From Chloranthus sessilifolius (lineage: Eukaryota > Streptophyta > Magnoliopsida > Chloranthales > Chloranthaceae): a DNA stretch of 64,000 nucleotides. Where the stretch lies: NCBI GenBank assembly GCA_021018995.1, contig CM037588.1:35151000-35214999 (forward strand), in the 5' to 3' direction. Numbering within the stretch: position 1 is the first letter of the stretch; each line of letters opens with the position of its first letter. The translations under genes were made by a program, and so were the position numbers. Shown here in pieces: positions 11,650 to 23,458 of this stretch. The notes beneath the pieces are model-generated. The model searched no databases and was not told the origin of the DNA. It saw only the letters and a program-made list of their open reading frames with translations.

Positions 11650-12430
11650 CATATCCAAGCTGGTACATGAGGTCCCAACCTTTTATCGCGGTTGGGTTGA
11701 TGTTGTAAAGTTTAGCAAGGTCTGGGCCAACCTCTCTTCTCATTAATTTTTGTTGACGCATTGGGGGATAACTAGGAGGGGCAGGGGGACGGACTTCGGC
11801 AACGGTTGTCTCATCAGGGATTCGTGCCTTCAAAATGTGGCCTATGTTCAATACAGAATCATGGGCTATCAAAATGCTGGTGGCATAATTAGTGTCCGAC
11901 TCCTGGACGGGTGCATCAGCGTATATACGGACAATGGAGTCCACATACGAGAATTTGACGCATTGATGGTATGTGGATGCGATAACTTTTATTGACTCTA
12001 ACTATTTTCTTCCTAAGATAAGATTATATCTACTAGCAGAATTAGAAACATGGAAAGTGACATCCTTTGTCATAGGTTCAAGACAAACCTGAAGTTTGAT
12101 AGTTCCTTTAATGAAATGATGCGAGCAATCATAAGCTATAAGTGATAGTGTGGAGGGTCTGACATCCTGCTCTGTGTATTCGGCTGTCCTCAACATCATG
12201 AGAGGGCAGATATTGAGTCCTGCTCCTCGTATCGACCAATGCATGGGGTACAGAGAATCCTCTGATTGTGATCGTAAGGAATATGAAAGCTGCGCTTCTG
12301 CGGAGTGACTTTTTAGGCATGTTTGCATCTGTGAATAGTAGTGCCGGGGGTTGCACCATGACCGAGGTGATTTAGTGTAGCTCTTCCAATGTTGTGTCCT
12401 CATCCACTTGTGTATCCTCAAGTGTCCTTA
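11650..12430 (-). pseudogene. Protease region of element G
   Basis: On the minus strand (12421 down to 12002) the blocks GAGLNICPL and SASRYNLILGRK are typical of plant gypsy retropepsin. A further open stretch (11944 to about 11650) holds LAKLYNINPTAIKGWDL, which resembles the segment after protease in Tat elements. The reading is interrupted, so this is a fossil. The right neighbour is LTR A, which cuts the region off. Confidence 0.65.
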
Positions 12431-13450
12431 TCAACAAGCGATGATGGTTAGGAGATTTCTTGATGAGTTTTAATATTGATATTTGAGTCGGGATCTTTTA
12501 AAGATGTTGCAGAAGGTCATATTCTTGCCCTGGCTCGAGTGCAATTTCTTTTCCTGGACGATGAACCCTAGGTGCGAGTGGTTGGAGTGGTTGAGGCGCA
12601 GGGATTGGTGGAGGGATAATGTGAGGTTAGGGGGGCAAGTTCGCTTCCCTTTCTAGCCCGTTCCCCTCTGGTGGTTGTGCGTACATGAAATCCATATTTC
12701 GAGGGAACGACAAAGGTGAGTAATTGGTTCCTGATTTAAGAATCGGGCAAGTCGATTGTTGACTGGACCCGGTGTGGCTCGACATCGATGTATTTGTGAA
12801 ATGGGTGAAATTCAAGGTTGGAGTGCATACTTGCATGGTGCCGCTCTAAGGTGGGAGGTACTATGTATAATCCTCTTCTTCTAGGAAAGCAGAGACTAGT
12901 GTCTCGCATGAGTAGGGATGCTCTTCTTGCTTACTTTTTTCTATGTTTAGTGAACACTCAGTCTTTATTTCATTTTCTAGGTTCGGAGTCTTTCGGGTGA
13001 CACTTTCTACCCACACGGTAATTTGGGCTGCAATTTGAAGAACATGGTCTCCATACTCGAGCTCAGAATCAGACGAAGGGAGTGGCAATGGCATTGGCTC
13101 AAGATTTGGAGGGGTTGATGGTTCTGGTGGGTGACTATGGAGGAATGGTCTCCGGGCCCTAAAGGAGTGGGCTTGTATCTGAGCAAATTTCGGGTGAGGA
13201 GGCAGGCTCGGCGGGGCGATTCAAGTGATCAAGGCTGAGGGATGCGGGGGTAAAGGAACTCTCATAGGGATAGAAGAAGTGTCAGAAGGTGGGATGCGAG
13301 TGATTAAGGTGGATGGCTGGAAGGAGGATCGATCGGAGAGATCTACGGTGGTGACCTGAGCCGGTGTCGATTGGTTGTGGTTAGGCATGGGGTTACTAAT
13401 GATCCCTAAATTTTATTGGCATTAGTTATTGCTAGGGTTATGATTCCTAA
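12431..13450 (-). other. Gag-protease linker of element G
   Basis: Decayed coding sequence lies between gag and protease on the minus strand. Short open pieces at 12627-12836 and 12861-13094 have no recognisable domain. They are rich in Ser, Pro and Glu, as usual for this linker in Tat-like elements. Confidence 0.4.
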
Positions 13451-15073
13451 GCACTTCTCAGTCAATTTTATTTTGGTCATTCATGTAATAGATTATATCC
13501 CGGAGGACCCAGTAGTCCTCTAGGTTATGCCCTTCGTATCAATGGAATGCGCAATATTTTCTATAATCTAGATTTGTCGGCCAAGGCCGGGGTCTTTTCT
13601 ATGAGAATCGGAGGACATTCTGAGTGCTAAGAAGATGAAAAATATTAGGGATTATATTAGGTAAAAGGGGGTAGTGTTCTCGCCTCGGCTGGTAGGGTCC
13701 TCTAGCTGGGTTGAAGTTTTGCAGTGGGGGTACATTATTATAGCTTAACACATGGGCTAATCGATTCTGCATTGTATTTTAGTTCTGGTAGGTATTGGGA
13801 TATTGGTTCCTGTTCTGGTATTGGCCCTGATTTTAGTTTTGGCCTTGGTTTTGGTTCACATATCTTTGTTGATTGGTGCCTTGGTTTTGGTTCGTGTACC
13901 GTTGTTGATTATGATTTTGCTCGGAATTTCTCCATTGGAAATTTCCGTTCTCGAGGTTTTGTCCTTGGTTGATAATGGTGTTAACCTGCTCGATTCCTAA
14001 GGATTTCTTATTATTTTTTAACTTTGATTCACTAGAAGAGCCTACTTTTGACGTGACTACAGACAGGGCGAGGTCTCTACCTTTAATGTGTTGTGCTAGT
14101 CAAGTAGCCCAAGAGTGGGGTGCAGTGAAGTCAGGGCAATCACTTATGACAAACTCGCTCTTCAACGGTTCCCTTGTATTGTCAATAATAATATCAACCA
14201 AGTCATACTCCTTCATTAACGTGCTGGTCCTGGTAGCGAGTTTTCTCCACCTAGCGACAAAGTCAGTAAATTCCTCATCGAGCCCTTGCTTGGCCATCAT
14301 CAGATTAAGTGTTTGTATTAAGTGTTTGTATTGGTCTAGGAATTGATCGACTAATTCATCGAATGTTTCTATTTTATAGAGCGGGAGTCCCGCAAACCAA
14401 TCTAGAGTTTCTCCTTCTAATGAGCGTTAGAAATAGTGAATGAGAAGTCCTTAGTTATCACGTACGTGTCGGCAATCATTGCAAAAGAGGGCCAAGTGAT
14501 GGTTTGGATTTTCGGTGCTGCTATACTTGGTAAATTTTAGTGGTTTAAATCCTATTGGCAAGTTAAATTCGACATCCTGACAAAATTTGTCAAACCTAAA
14601 TGAGTGACCAGGGCGTTCCCTTTTGGTCATGTATTCATCGAGCATTTTAGGGAGATCTTCAGTTTTAATAGTGCCGTCTTTTGGAGCAAACCGTGAGCAG
14701 ACCTTGTCTGGGGAGTCCTCATTGAAGAATGTGTGAGCAGGTTGTCTCAACGATGTGGCGCAGGCCGACACTTGCTCGGGGTTGGAGGTGGCCTTTCCTG
14801 TTGTTCTCGTTCTTCTGAATATTATCGTGACCTAATGGTCTCATATGCGGCAGCCAATCCCCGAAGTAATTCCTCAGAGTCATCATCTCCTCTTTGTTTC
14901 CTTTGAATACTGAGCTCTATAATTTGTTGAGCAGTAAGGTTTTGTCTGATGCCACCCTCTCTCCCATTATGATTATTCTTGGTGTGTGGGGTAAAGAAGG
15001 AATTCTCTTGTTCACTAGCAATATTAATTTCAAGTTGTGGGATGGAATTGTAGAGGGGTTCTTCTCCGTACAT
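13451..15073 (-). pseudogene. Gag of element G
   Basis: On the minus strand the block LPIGFKPLKFTKYSSTENP (near 14510-14570) matches the start of a gypsy capsid domain, and EEFTDFVARWRKLA (near 14240-14285) its later helix. A CxxH...GH-type Cys/His block at about 13480-13560 corresponds to the Tat-type zinc motif. The N-terminus near 15073 has an Asn/Gln/Glu-rich stretch. The region is broken in several places; ends are approximate. Confidence 0.65.
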
Positions 15074-15349
15074 GAGGTTGTCATGATATCGTCACAATGG
15101 TGGGTCTCTTAAACTCACTCTATGTATGCCAGACATCTCAAGTTTTTGATGAAGACTCATGTATTTAAAGGGATTCGAAACGACGGGAGAGAAAGTAAAA
15201 TAGGAAAATAAACTAAACTATCTATCTAAGGAAAGGAAAGAGTTCAACAAAAAGGTCCCATCGTGATCGCTTGCCTATTGGTACGCGCTTTTTCTGGGTT
15301 CTTCTCTGTCTCTATTGAATCAGTGGCCCAATTTTGTCCAAGTGGACTC
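15074..15349 (-). other. Leader of element G
   Basis: This is non-coding sequence between the G LTR and gag. I could not place a convincing primer binding site here, so the LTR boundary near 15350 is uncertain. Confidence 0.35.
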
Positions 15350-17816
15350 TAGCAATGCGGTGTTTGGAATGTTAGAAGTAAAAATAAATAAAGAAAAATA
15401 AAAAAGGGGGGAGGTTTTCTAGGAAGATTCCTTATTTATTGCGATCGCTAGCTATAGATATTTAACGACGCTACAACACATCTATGATCACGCTTTAGAG
15501 TGGGTGTGGATTACTTTTATACTGAATCGTCCACCTATGAACATCAGTAGTTATGACTCTTCCTTTTAATTTAGATAGTTGAAATTTTCTTTCTTTCCCG
15601 GTTATTATTGTAATTTGAATCGGTTCAGATTCCCTAATTCTATCGTGAGTCTAGTGGTGTAGGTTTATTATGGTGATTTAATCTAACATTATGATTCTAT
15701 TAGGTGTCTAATTAATTTAGTTTCCTAATCCTATTAGAATTCCACTTAACTTAGTGTCCTAATACTGCTATGACTCCAATTAATATTAGTCTCCTAATTG
15801 CACTCAGAATGCATACATGTTCGTTCTGGTAAAACTCTAATTAAATCAAGTATGTTGATCGTGCTAGAATTCTAAGTAAAGCAATTATAATAATTCCACT
15901 GCAATTCTAATTGAAATAGAGAAATAATTTTACTAGGATTCTAATTTAAGAAATGAATTAATTTTAGTAAAATCTATTAAAGCAAACAAACTAATCTTAT
16001 TAAAAAAAGGTAATTAAAATAAATAAACTGATTTTTCTAGAATGATAATCAAAGCAATGCATTAATTATACTAAAACTTTAGTTGATAAAAAAAATAAAG
16101 GAACTAATTATATCGGAATCTAATCATGCGAAGAATTAACTATGCTAGAATCATCAAATTAAAATAGAGGAACTGATTTTTATTAGAACTTTAATCAAAG
16201 CAATTATTCGAGGGATCCAATTAAAATAAAGCATGTAAATTAACTATACTAAGAATCTAAGAAAGTTATGGACTTGATTTTCTAATCTTAATTAAAGCAA
16301 TAAAACAATCCTAAAGAAAGGCTTTGGGCCCGCTATGCTAAGGAGGATTGGCCTCGTTCTCGAGTACCCTCCGTAAGCTCCCTTGGGCAAATCGGGTTGT
16401 TGAGGTTAAGAATAAATTAGAGTTTTGGATTACAAAGAGTATTTTTTGATTTTTCGGGGTCATTATTGAGATTATAATTAAGGATTAGCGTATAAAACTA
16501 TGACTGTAAAAGGCTAAATTAATATATGGTACTTTAGAAATACTAAATTAAGGAATTAAAACTAGAATTTAATAAGGATTGAATTCGGGTCCGAAATCAG
16601 AAAATCAGGCCGTAGGATTGGTTCTGGAAACTGTGAACTAGAACCAGATATTAATGATAGGACTGGAGATTGAGATTTTAGAATAGAATTAAATCTATGG
16701 TCAGTGAATTGGGTCGTTAGATTAAGGACTGGTTCTAGAGACGAAGAACTAGAACCAGATATTAAAACTACGGTCCGAAAAAGGGTGCTATGGTCTACGA
16801 TTGAATTAATATTAATAATTAAAACTAAGAAAATTTTAAGTCTAAGGACTAAGAACTATGGTCGGGAATAAAAAATTACCTAAACCTAAGGTCGAGGCTG
16901 AAGAGAAATCCCGAAGATTCGAAGCTTGAATCTCGAAATCATGGCTAGGTTGCTCTATGGGTTCGTCCTTGGAGTTCTCTGGTTTTGAAATCCCAAAAAA
17001 GCCCATTCTCTCTCATTGTGTTCTGTTGGATCAAAATTAAAAAAAACTTTTTATAGGTTTTTCTTCAATTGCCCACCCTGTTTCAGGCGTTTAACTGAAT
17101 TACGCGTCGATTTCCTGGTGCTTAATTGCTTTGAGTTAGTAAGCGACTCAGTGAGCGACCGGCTGACTTGCTCAGCGAGTATCCTAGTTCTAATCACATT
17201 AGAACTAATTGCATGCCCAGTGTGGAGTGCGCAATCCAATTAATCATTTCATCTGAAGAGCTTAATCAAAGAAGCTTCGGGGTCAAGGACTATAAGACTA
17301 GGTCGGGCGTTGGCCAATTGCGCGCTGCTGGTGGGGTGCTTATTCTAATCACGCGTGCCATGTGGCGCGTGTAATTGAGTCTCGAGGTGGTCTAGGAAAG
17401 GAAGTCCAGTCTGAAAAGGGGACTGATTGCACGTGTGTGGTTTTGTGTGCAATGGAATTGCACTCGTGGTTTTAGGCATGTAATTCAGGGTTATCCGGTT
17501 CTGAGCTGGGCTTGAAATGCAAGACTATTGTTTCAGCTTGCATTCCGACTATATACTATTGTTTCAATATATAGTCTCCCTACATCAGGATCTAAGCCAC
17601 AGAGCTATTGTTTCAGCCTACATTCAGCCGTGTACTATTGTTTCAGTGCATGGTTCCCAAGTTAGGGTTATGGGGCCTGAGCCACAGAACTATTGTTTTA
17701 GCCTGTGTCCAGCCTTATACTATTGTTTTAGTATATTGTCCCAATTAGGGTTATGTGATCAATGGTTGACCGAACAAATTTGTATATCCTGAGAGAGAAA
17801 AATGGGGGTGTCTACA
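15350..17816 (-). repeat. LTR of element G
   Basis: Read from 17816 downward, it begins TGTAGACACC. The upper end at 17816 is sharp because Tat protease-linker sequence of H starts at 17817. The lower end is set only by the start of leader-like sequence. The interior is A/T-rich with many 'attaaa' runs and no ORF of interest. A set of six paired 13-nt motifs lies at 17521-17735. Confidence 0.6.
17521..17735 (-). repeat. Six paired ACTATTGTTTCAG motifs in LTR G
   Basis: Copies of ACTATTGTTTCAG, or with TTTTAG in place of TTTCAG, occur near 17523, 17551, 17604, 17634, 17690 and 17720. They form three pairs with a repeated outer unit of roughly 85 bases. In the orientation of the element this is CTGAAACAATAGT close to the LTR start, in the enhancer position. 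Confidence 0.75.
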
Positions 17817-18708
17817 CCCATTAGGTCCCCCATTCCCCACCATCACCTATCAACTATCAATGTCCCACTCCTACCCCATTACCCCAGGTGCAACCACCCG
17901 CAAACCTCATCATCCCAACCTGTCCCAATTTTGCCACCCAACCATCTATCACTGAGGAAAACAAAGTATTGCCCACCCCTCTAGAGCCATCAGTGCAAGT
18001 GCATCAATTACCGACAGCAACTCCGTTTCAGATTTCGGGGCCAACCTACAATCCTCATTAGGTCCCGGTGAGTTATGAGAAGACAGATGCCAATGCCGAC
18101 AGCAATAGAAAAGGGGCAATTGACTTTGTCACAAGATCTGGGACGATATCTAAGCAGCCAAAAGCACTAGAACAAGCCCAACCAGAGAGAAAAAAAGATA
18201 GTGTCGTTAATCCTTTTCAAAAAATTTGTCGAGAACATATACTAGAGACTCAGTGAGAAGGATGTCAGCTCACATCACAGTATGGGATTTATTGATGACA
18301 TCTCCACTCATCTTTCAAGCTTTAATGGGGGCATTAAAGAACATGCACGTATCACTGCAAGTAAGCCCGGATGAAGTCAGGCAGATTATTGGTCAAGTGA
18401 TGGCTCCCAATACCATTTCATTTTTGGATGTCGATTTATCGGAGGGAAACAATCACTCCAAATCCCTTCATATCATTGTAGAGTCCAGAAATATGATAAT
18501 CCCTTTGGTTTTAATCAATAATGGGTCTACTTTGAATGTATGCCCACTGAGAACTGCCACGAAGATTGGGTTAGATCCGTGTATGTTGAGACCTACAAGA
18601 ACTAGTGCCCGATGTTTTGACAACACGAGAAGGGAGATAATGGGAGAAGTTGACCTTGAGCTAGTAATTGGGCCAATGACCTTCTCCATACTCTTCCAAG
18701 TGATGGAA
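17817..18708 (+). mobile_element. Tat element fragment H (linker and protease)
   Basis: This piece matches D at about 36100-37195, from the Pro-rich linker through the protease. Shared sequence includes 'gaaggggcaat', 'gactttgtcaca' and the block HITVWDLLMTSP. G interrupts it on the left and an Athila-type LTR (I) on the right, so it is one of the oldest layers in the window. Confidence 0.8.
18226..18708 (+). pseudogene. Tat retropepsin fragment (H)
   Basis: The readable protein includes HITVWDLLMTSPLIFQALM, VSPDEVRQIIGQVM, SLHIIVESRNMIIPLVLI and a glycine-serine active-site loop followed by LNVCPLRTATKIGLDP. These correspond block for block to the D protease at 36750-37190. It ends abruptly where LTR I begins. 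It is a fossil fragment. Confidence 0.8.
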
Positions 18709-19966
18709 GTTATTCACTAAAAAGTACAACTTTTCACTTCCTAACCTAGCCTTTGCTGGACCTTGAAGCTAACTAATAATCATTTGTTAAGTGTGTTTTA
18801 TAGTTAGCAATAAACTTGCAGCTTAATACAAAATCCCTGCTTATTGGTCCAAAGAAGAGAAAGAAAATATGCAAAGATGATAGCCGAGCCAAATCCTAAT
18901 GGAATACCCTGGTATGCTCACCATGGTGACTCATTTGTTGGTCATCATTGACCAAAAGTCTAGCAGATGAAAGAAATTAACTGAGAATGGAGGAAGCTAC
19001 AACAGCAGCAAGTGCAATGCATCAAAGTATCACAAGACTCACCTCGCAGAGTTGAGGAGCTCCCTCGTTAAGCTAAGAATGCAGTGGAAGTTGCCCTCAT
19101 AAAGATAGGATGCACAGTCAAGAGGAGAGCAGTAAAGAAATCGCAAAGATTTTGCATCTTAAAACCCTCAGGATCTGTGCTCGCGAAGCTCTCGCAGAGA
19201 TCGAGCCTTAAAGCAGCCACGCGCAGAACATAGCGAGTCCATATGCATAAAGAACAATTTGTCACCTCGCAGAGTTCTCACGAAGCCCTGGAAGAGAGAG
19301 ACGCCCAGAATTTTCCTCACACAACTCTCACACACTCTGAAGCCTAATTAGTTACTACGTGAGCGCAGGAGCCTACCTGCGCGGGTATCCAGCAAGAGAG
19401 AACTTCTGAAGCTCTATTGTGTGAGAAATCTAGGAGTTCCAAATCACCTCTGGGATAGCATTGTAGCACAAAGTAGCTACGCGATCAACTGAGAATCTAT
19501 CGCATCAGTGAACAATCCTCCTAAGCCAAATGATCCTTGGCAAAGGCTCTGCCACCACGCGAGTGAATTAATGCAAATTCCAGCCCCGTGAAGCATGGGT
19601 TCTCCACTTCTCAGTTTTAACTCACGGACCTTTTGGGAGCTTCCCAAGGTTAGGGCACACTTCCCGAGGCATAGATTTTGAGGCGTACATCTCTATCGCC
19701 TGGAAAAATTAAACTTAATCTCTTTTGGGCAAAGGCCTTATGGATAGAGTATATAACCTATACTTAGAGTTTTGTATTTTCACTTTCCTTCATCCTCTAT
19801 CGCCTGAGAGCTCCAGCAGGCTAGGGTTAGGGTTTGATCATCTATTTTTCTTATTTTTCTTCTCTCTTAGCCCAGTATTGGCTGGTCAATCCTTTTGTAA
19901 GCAGCTAGGTTTAGTTTTATCTTAGTTTTGTAATAGGCTTTATATACATTGGGATCTTTTGGATGA
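18709..19966 (+). mobile_element. Athila-type LTR fragment I
   Basis: It begins GTTATTCAC and continues with a 'ttttcacttcctaacct' block that matches the start of LTRs B and E. It runs through a U3-like region with three exact copies of CTCGCAGAG (19043, 19191, 19266) and a TATATAA box at 19750-19756. About 200 bases later it is cut by the TGTAGACA start of the D LTR. Only the first part of this LTR is present on this side. Confidence 0.65.
19750..19756 (+). promoter_or_regulatory. TATA box of LTR I
   Basis: TATATAA is followed by a pyrimidine-rich tract near 19785-19800, comparable to the position of the TATA box in LTR E. Confidence 0.5.
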
Positions 19967-20350
19967 TGTAGACACCCAAATTTGGCGCAAGGCTCGATCA
20001 GAACACCTTTCGAGAGAGGTGCCATTCTAAACTTTTGGTGACACATATGGAATCTTTAAGAATCACCCTAGATCCCTTAGGAAATGACTCGAACCTTTAA
20101 AAATCAATCCTGACCCTTAGAAACCCATTCTGAACCCAAACCTAACCTTATCAAGCAAATGGTTGAGGAGGGGTACACTAGAACTAGATACGGACCTCTA
20201 CTATAATTGAATCTCATACCATTGAAAAGTAGACGTCGTCAGCTTTCCAACGGTCTAAAAATCGCCCCAATCGGAGTCGTACATTGAAAGATATGGCGGT
20301 CCGAACCCGAAGGGCAAGAGGGTAATTTCAAGTGGGCCTCCCTAGGGAAC

Positions 20351-20644
20351 TGGCATAACTAATAGTTGCGCCAGTGATAACTTTGCCTGACACAACTATT
20401 AGTTGCGCCAGGCCATTTCTCCCAGATTTTAAGCATGGCGCAACTATAGTTGTGCCACTTTTAAAAGTGGGACCCACCCTCGCGAGGCAACTTCCAGGCA
20501 CTGTTTATAACTATTTTATTGTATATTTGCCTAATTGCACCACTTTTCAAAGTGGGACCCACCCTCACGAGGCAACTTCCAGGCACTGTTTATTACTGTT
20601 TTACAGTATATTTGCCTGGCGCAACTAAATAGTTACGCCAGGCA
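20351..20644. repeat. Cluster of four LTR palindromes (D)
   Basis: Palindromes lie at 20351-20373, 20385-20413, 20436-20457 and 20613-20644. Their arms are GGCGCAACTA / TAGTTGCGCC or near variants. The outermost has 14-base arms (tgcctggcgcaact / agttacgccaggca). The arm sequence differs from K (GGCGTATGTA), but complementarity is kept. Confidence 0.85.
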
Positions 20645-20923
20645 TATGAACAGTAACCTCTAGATTTTTCCCCGAAAATCGTGATTAGGGTTTGACTCGT
20701 TTACCACCTTGACCTTTGGGATGTGTTTTGCTAGTTTTGTTACACCCATTCCCTACCTATTTGCAACCCTCCAAGTGGCTTAAGGCCTCACCCCATCATC
20801 TATCATTGGAGGACCTTCTCATACATCTCAAGGCTCTAAAAACCCTAGGAAACGTTAGATGTGAGATTACCTAATTGCTAAACCCATTTAGCTCTTATGT
20901 GGCGTCCTAATCCACCCATTTCC

Positions 20924-20931
20924 TATAAATA
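20924..20931 (+). promoter_or_regulatory. TATA box of the D LTR
   Basis: TATAAATA lies 280 bases after the last palindrome, nearly the same spacing as in LTR K. A short leader with 'gaga' repeats follows. Confidence 0.65.
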
Positions 20932-21245
20932 AAGCCTCCCACCCCTTGGTTTAAGGGTTGAGAAATTTGATTAAGAGAGAAAGAGCTCAAAGGGAGAGGT
21001 TCTTCCTCTCTTTTGTGTACCATTTTCACCCAAATCCTAGAATCTCCCAACCTCATTTCAAGCTTGTTCCTGCATCCAAAACCATTAGCCTAGGTGTGTG
21101 TGAGCCCCTAGCCTCCCTTCCCTACCTCTTTTCTAAAAGCCTTAGGAGTTAGAACCCCATTTTCCACCATACAAGGCCTTCAAAAACTCATCAAAGCAAG
21201 CCAAACAAGGCTCTCCTACAGTACTACAAGGGCCCGAGGGCTCCG

Positions 21246-23443
21246 TGTGACGTGGTCACGACCCTGATGCATAACGATGTACATCAATCCATTCGCAGGC
21301 AAGGTGAGAGGGCCTTGTAACTAGGCTGAGCCGTAGGCAAAGCGTGTTTGGCAAAGTCTTGGGTGAAGACACACAATATCGAGGTACTAGAGCGAGCTAC
21401 GATCACTAATGCTTAGTGCATGCATAGTGATAGACTGTGTGGGTGTGGAGCCACGCGAAGCGGCATAGTGATGGATTACATTGGTGTAAAGCCACGCGAA
21501 GGACCAGGGGGGTCCTTATCCATCGGCACGGATGAAACCAAGATGAGCTATCGAGGAGGTATTAAACCTCGAGGCTAGGTACTTGTGTGGACCTTGCATG
21601 GAGTGAAGATGGAAGTCGAGGAACTGATGCAGGTCTTAGTGCCAGTAAGACAGCACGATCGCCTCTGAAATAGGTGTTTAGCTAGCAGGTAGGTGGGTGG
21701 ACCTAGTAGTTAGCTGTGTAGCGCATGTGCATAGAGGCATGTCGCCCTGCGATGTGTGCATGTGTCCCTTATGCATGATGCGACAGTGACCTGAACTAAG
21801 CTGCCATCTAGTATGGTGACTAGACACGTGAAGGGCTTGGAATGTGATGCTCCACATAGGGGCACGCGACGTGGTGCTAAGAGGGCATGCGATGTCTTGG
21901 TGTCATAAGGCACATAGTGCGGTGCTCCGCATAGGGGCACGCAATGTGGTGCCAAGAGGGCACGCGACGTCCTTGTGCCATAAGGCACATAGTGCGGTGC
22001 CCCACGTAGGGGCACACGGCGTGGTGCCAAGAGGGCACGAGACATCCGGGGGCTACAAGGCACATGAGGTCGTGCTATGATGGCACGCGATGTGGTGCCA
22101 AGAGGGCACGCGATATCTAGCTTATATGACAAGTGATGCGGTACTAAGAGGGAACGTGATGCGGTGTTAAGAGGGAATGCGAGATCTGAGTGCAATGATA
22201 AACCCGACTTAGTGCCGAGTGGGCACGGGACACAGCCACGACTCAGACGAGATGCGGTGCCATGAGGGTACGCCATGTGGTGCCATGAGGGCATGCAATA
22301 TGAGGCCATGAGGGCCTTGCGACATGGTGGCGACACAGTGCTATGTGGGCATGAGGCCATGAGGGCCTCGCAACGTGGTCACGATGTGGATGCGACGCGG
22401 AAGCGACATGGACGTGACACAATCACAAGTGATACTGATGCATGACCTCACAAGATGTGTGAGATTGTAGGATGGCACTGTATGCCACGAACAAAAGTTT
22501 GGGGGCCATAATTAGTGGCAAGACACCACCTTTGCAGGTGTTAGCCATGGGTAGGAGGTTGTGTGTCATGGTGGAATGTCAAACCAAGGGGTTTGAGGTT
22601 CTTCTGCTGGTTAGCTCAAGTTGGTGTTTAGAACATACTTGGGGGAAGGGAGCAGTGGAGCTATTCTCCCACAAATGGGGCCTTGCATTACGGGATAAGC
22701 TCATGGGCATTCTAGGTTAGGGGTGGGCCTAGAACATCACTGCAGCAATGCGGTGCTACGGCGATGCCATGTGTCACCTGAGGTGAGGTTACCATGTGGC
22801 CCCGGGCTGGCATCGTGGTGCACATGGGTCGGTGACCTCATGAGGGCACTCAAGGGCTACATGGAACGCAGTGGTGCACACTAGCTGAGGGCCTGATGCG
22901 AACATGTACTGGTCGCACGGACCACACACGATGCCTGGTTTGGATAGCATGAAGAGCTGCATGTTACTCCAAGTGTGCTGGTCACGTGGGCCACACACGA
23001 TGTTTATTTTGGATAGCATGAAGAGCTGCATGCCTCACCAAGTGTGTTGGTCGTGCGGGCCACACACGATGGTTGGCTTGAATGGCATGAAGAGATGCAT
23101 GCCACTATTAGAAGCGAGGGACTAGTGCACTGCACAGGGTGAAGCTGGACAGGCCTAATGGCACTAAGGTGCTAGCATGCGTGTCGCGGTTAGACATGAT
23201 GCATTGAGATGGTTTGCCTCGGGTGAAGGCAACCATGACGTGAGAGTTCCCATCCTCTAGGCGGGTGGCATCAAAGTGATGGTTGGATTAGTTGGTCTCA
23301 CTGTGCACGGCAGTGAGATGTTTCACGAGTGTGATAGCCAGTGTTAGGTTATGCTTCATGAAAAATTGGTATCTGAGCTAGGCTGGCCTCACTTTAGTGG
23401 TAGCGAGGCATCACACGGGCGTAAAAAAAGTTACCCCCTCACA
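21246..23443 (+). repeat. 5' LTR of J
   Basis: Its right end is inferred from the following primer site. It holds many degenerate 'ggtgccaagagggcacgcga' units (about 21840-22350) and three tandem units of about 69 bases (about 22909-23105) containing 'ccacacacgatg' and 'gcatgaagagctgcatg'. Confidence 0.75.
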
Positions 23444-23445
23444 TT

Positions 23446-23458
23446 TGGTATTAGAGCC
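23446..23458 (+). other. Primer binding site of J
   Basis: TGGTATTAGAGCC matches, with one difference, the TGGTATCAGAGC site complementary to the 3' end of initiator Met-tRNA, used by many plant LTR elements. It directly follows the 5' LTR. Confidence 0.75.

Larger units (their letters stand above)
11650..17816 (-). mobile_element. Ty3/gypsy element G (Tat-related), partial and broken
   Basis: Read on the minus strand from 17816 downward it has an LTR, then gag, then a protease region that stops at the junction with LTR A. The LTR begins TGTAGACACCCCC, similar to the D LTR start. Gag and protease are gypsy-type. Everything after protease would lie left of element A, outside the window. This implies that A inserted into G. 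The coding regions are badly decayed with many breaks. Confidence 0.7.
19967..21245 (+). repeat. 5' LTR of D, first segment
   Basis: It begins TGTAGACACCCAAATTTGG. It contains a palindrome cluster (20351-20644) and TATAAATA at 20924-20931, followed by 'aagggttgaga', shared with LTR K near 620. J interrupts it at 21245, and the LTR resumes at 27312. Confidence 0.8.

Noticed and set aside
20351-20644. Palindromes as a CRISPR array
   Set aside because: Spacing is irregular, units are self-complementary rather than separated by unique spacers of equal length, and the setting is a plant LTR.
21710-22360. 216-residue minus-strand open frame in J
   Set aside because: It lies in a degenerate G/C-rich repeat of the LTR, has a repetitive Pro/His/Ser composition and matches no domain. 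A similar frame in the second LTR is disrupted.
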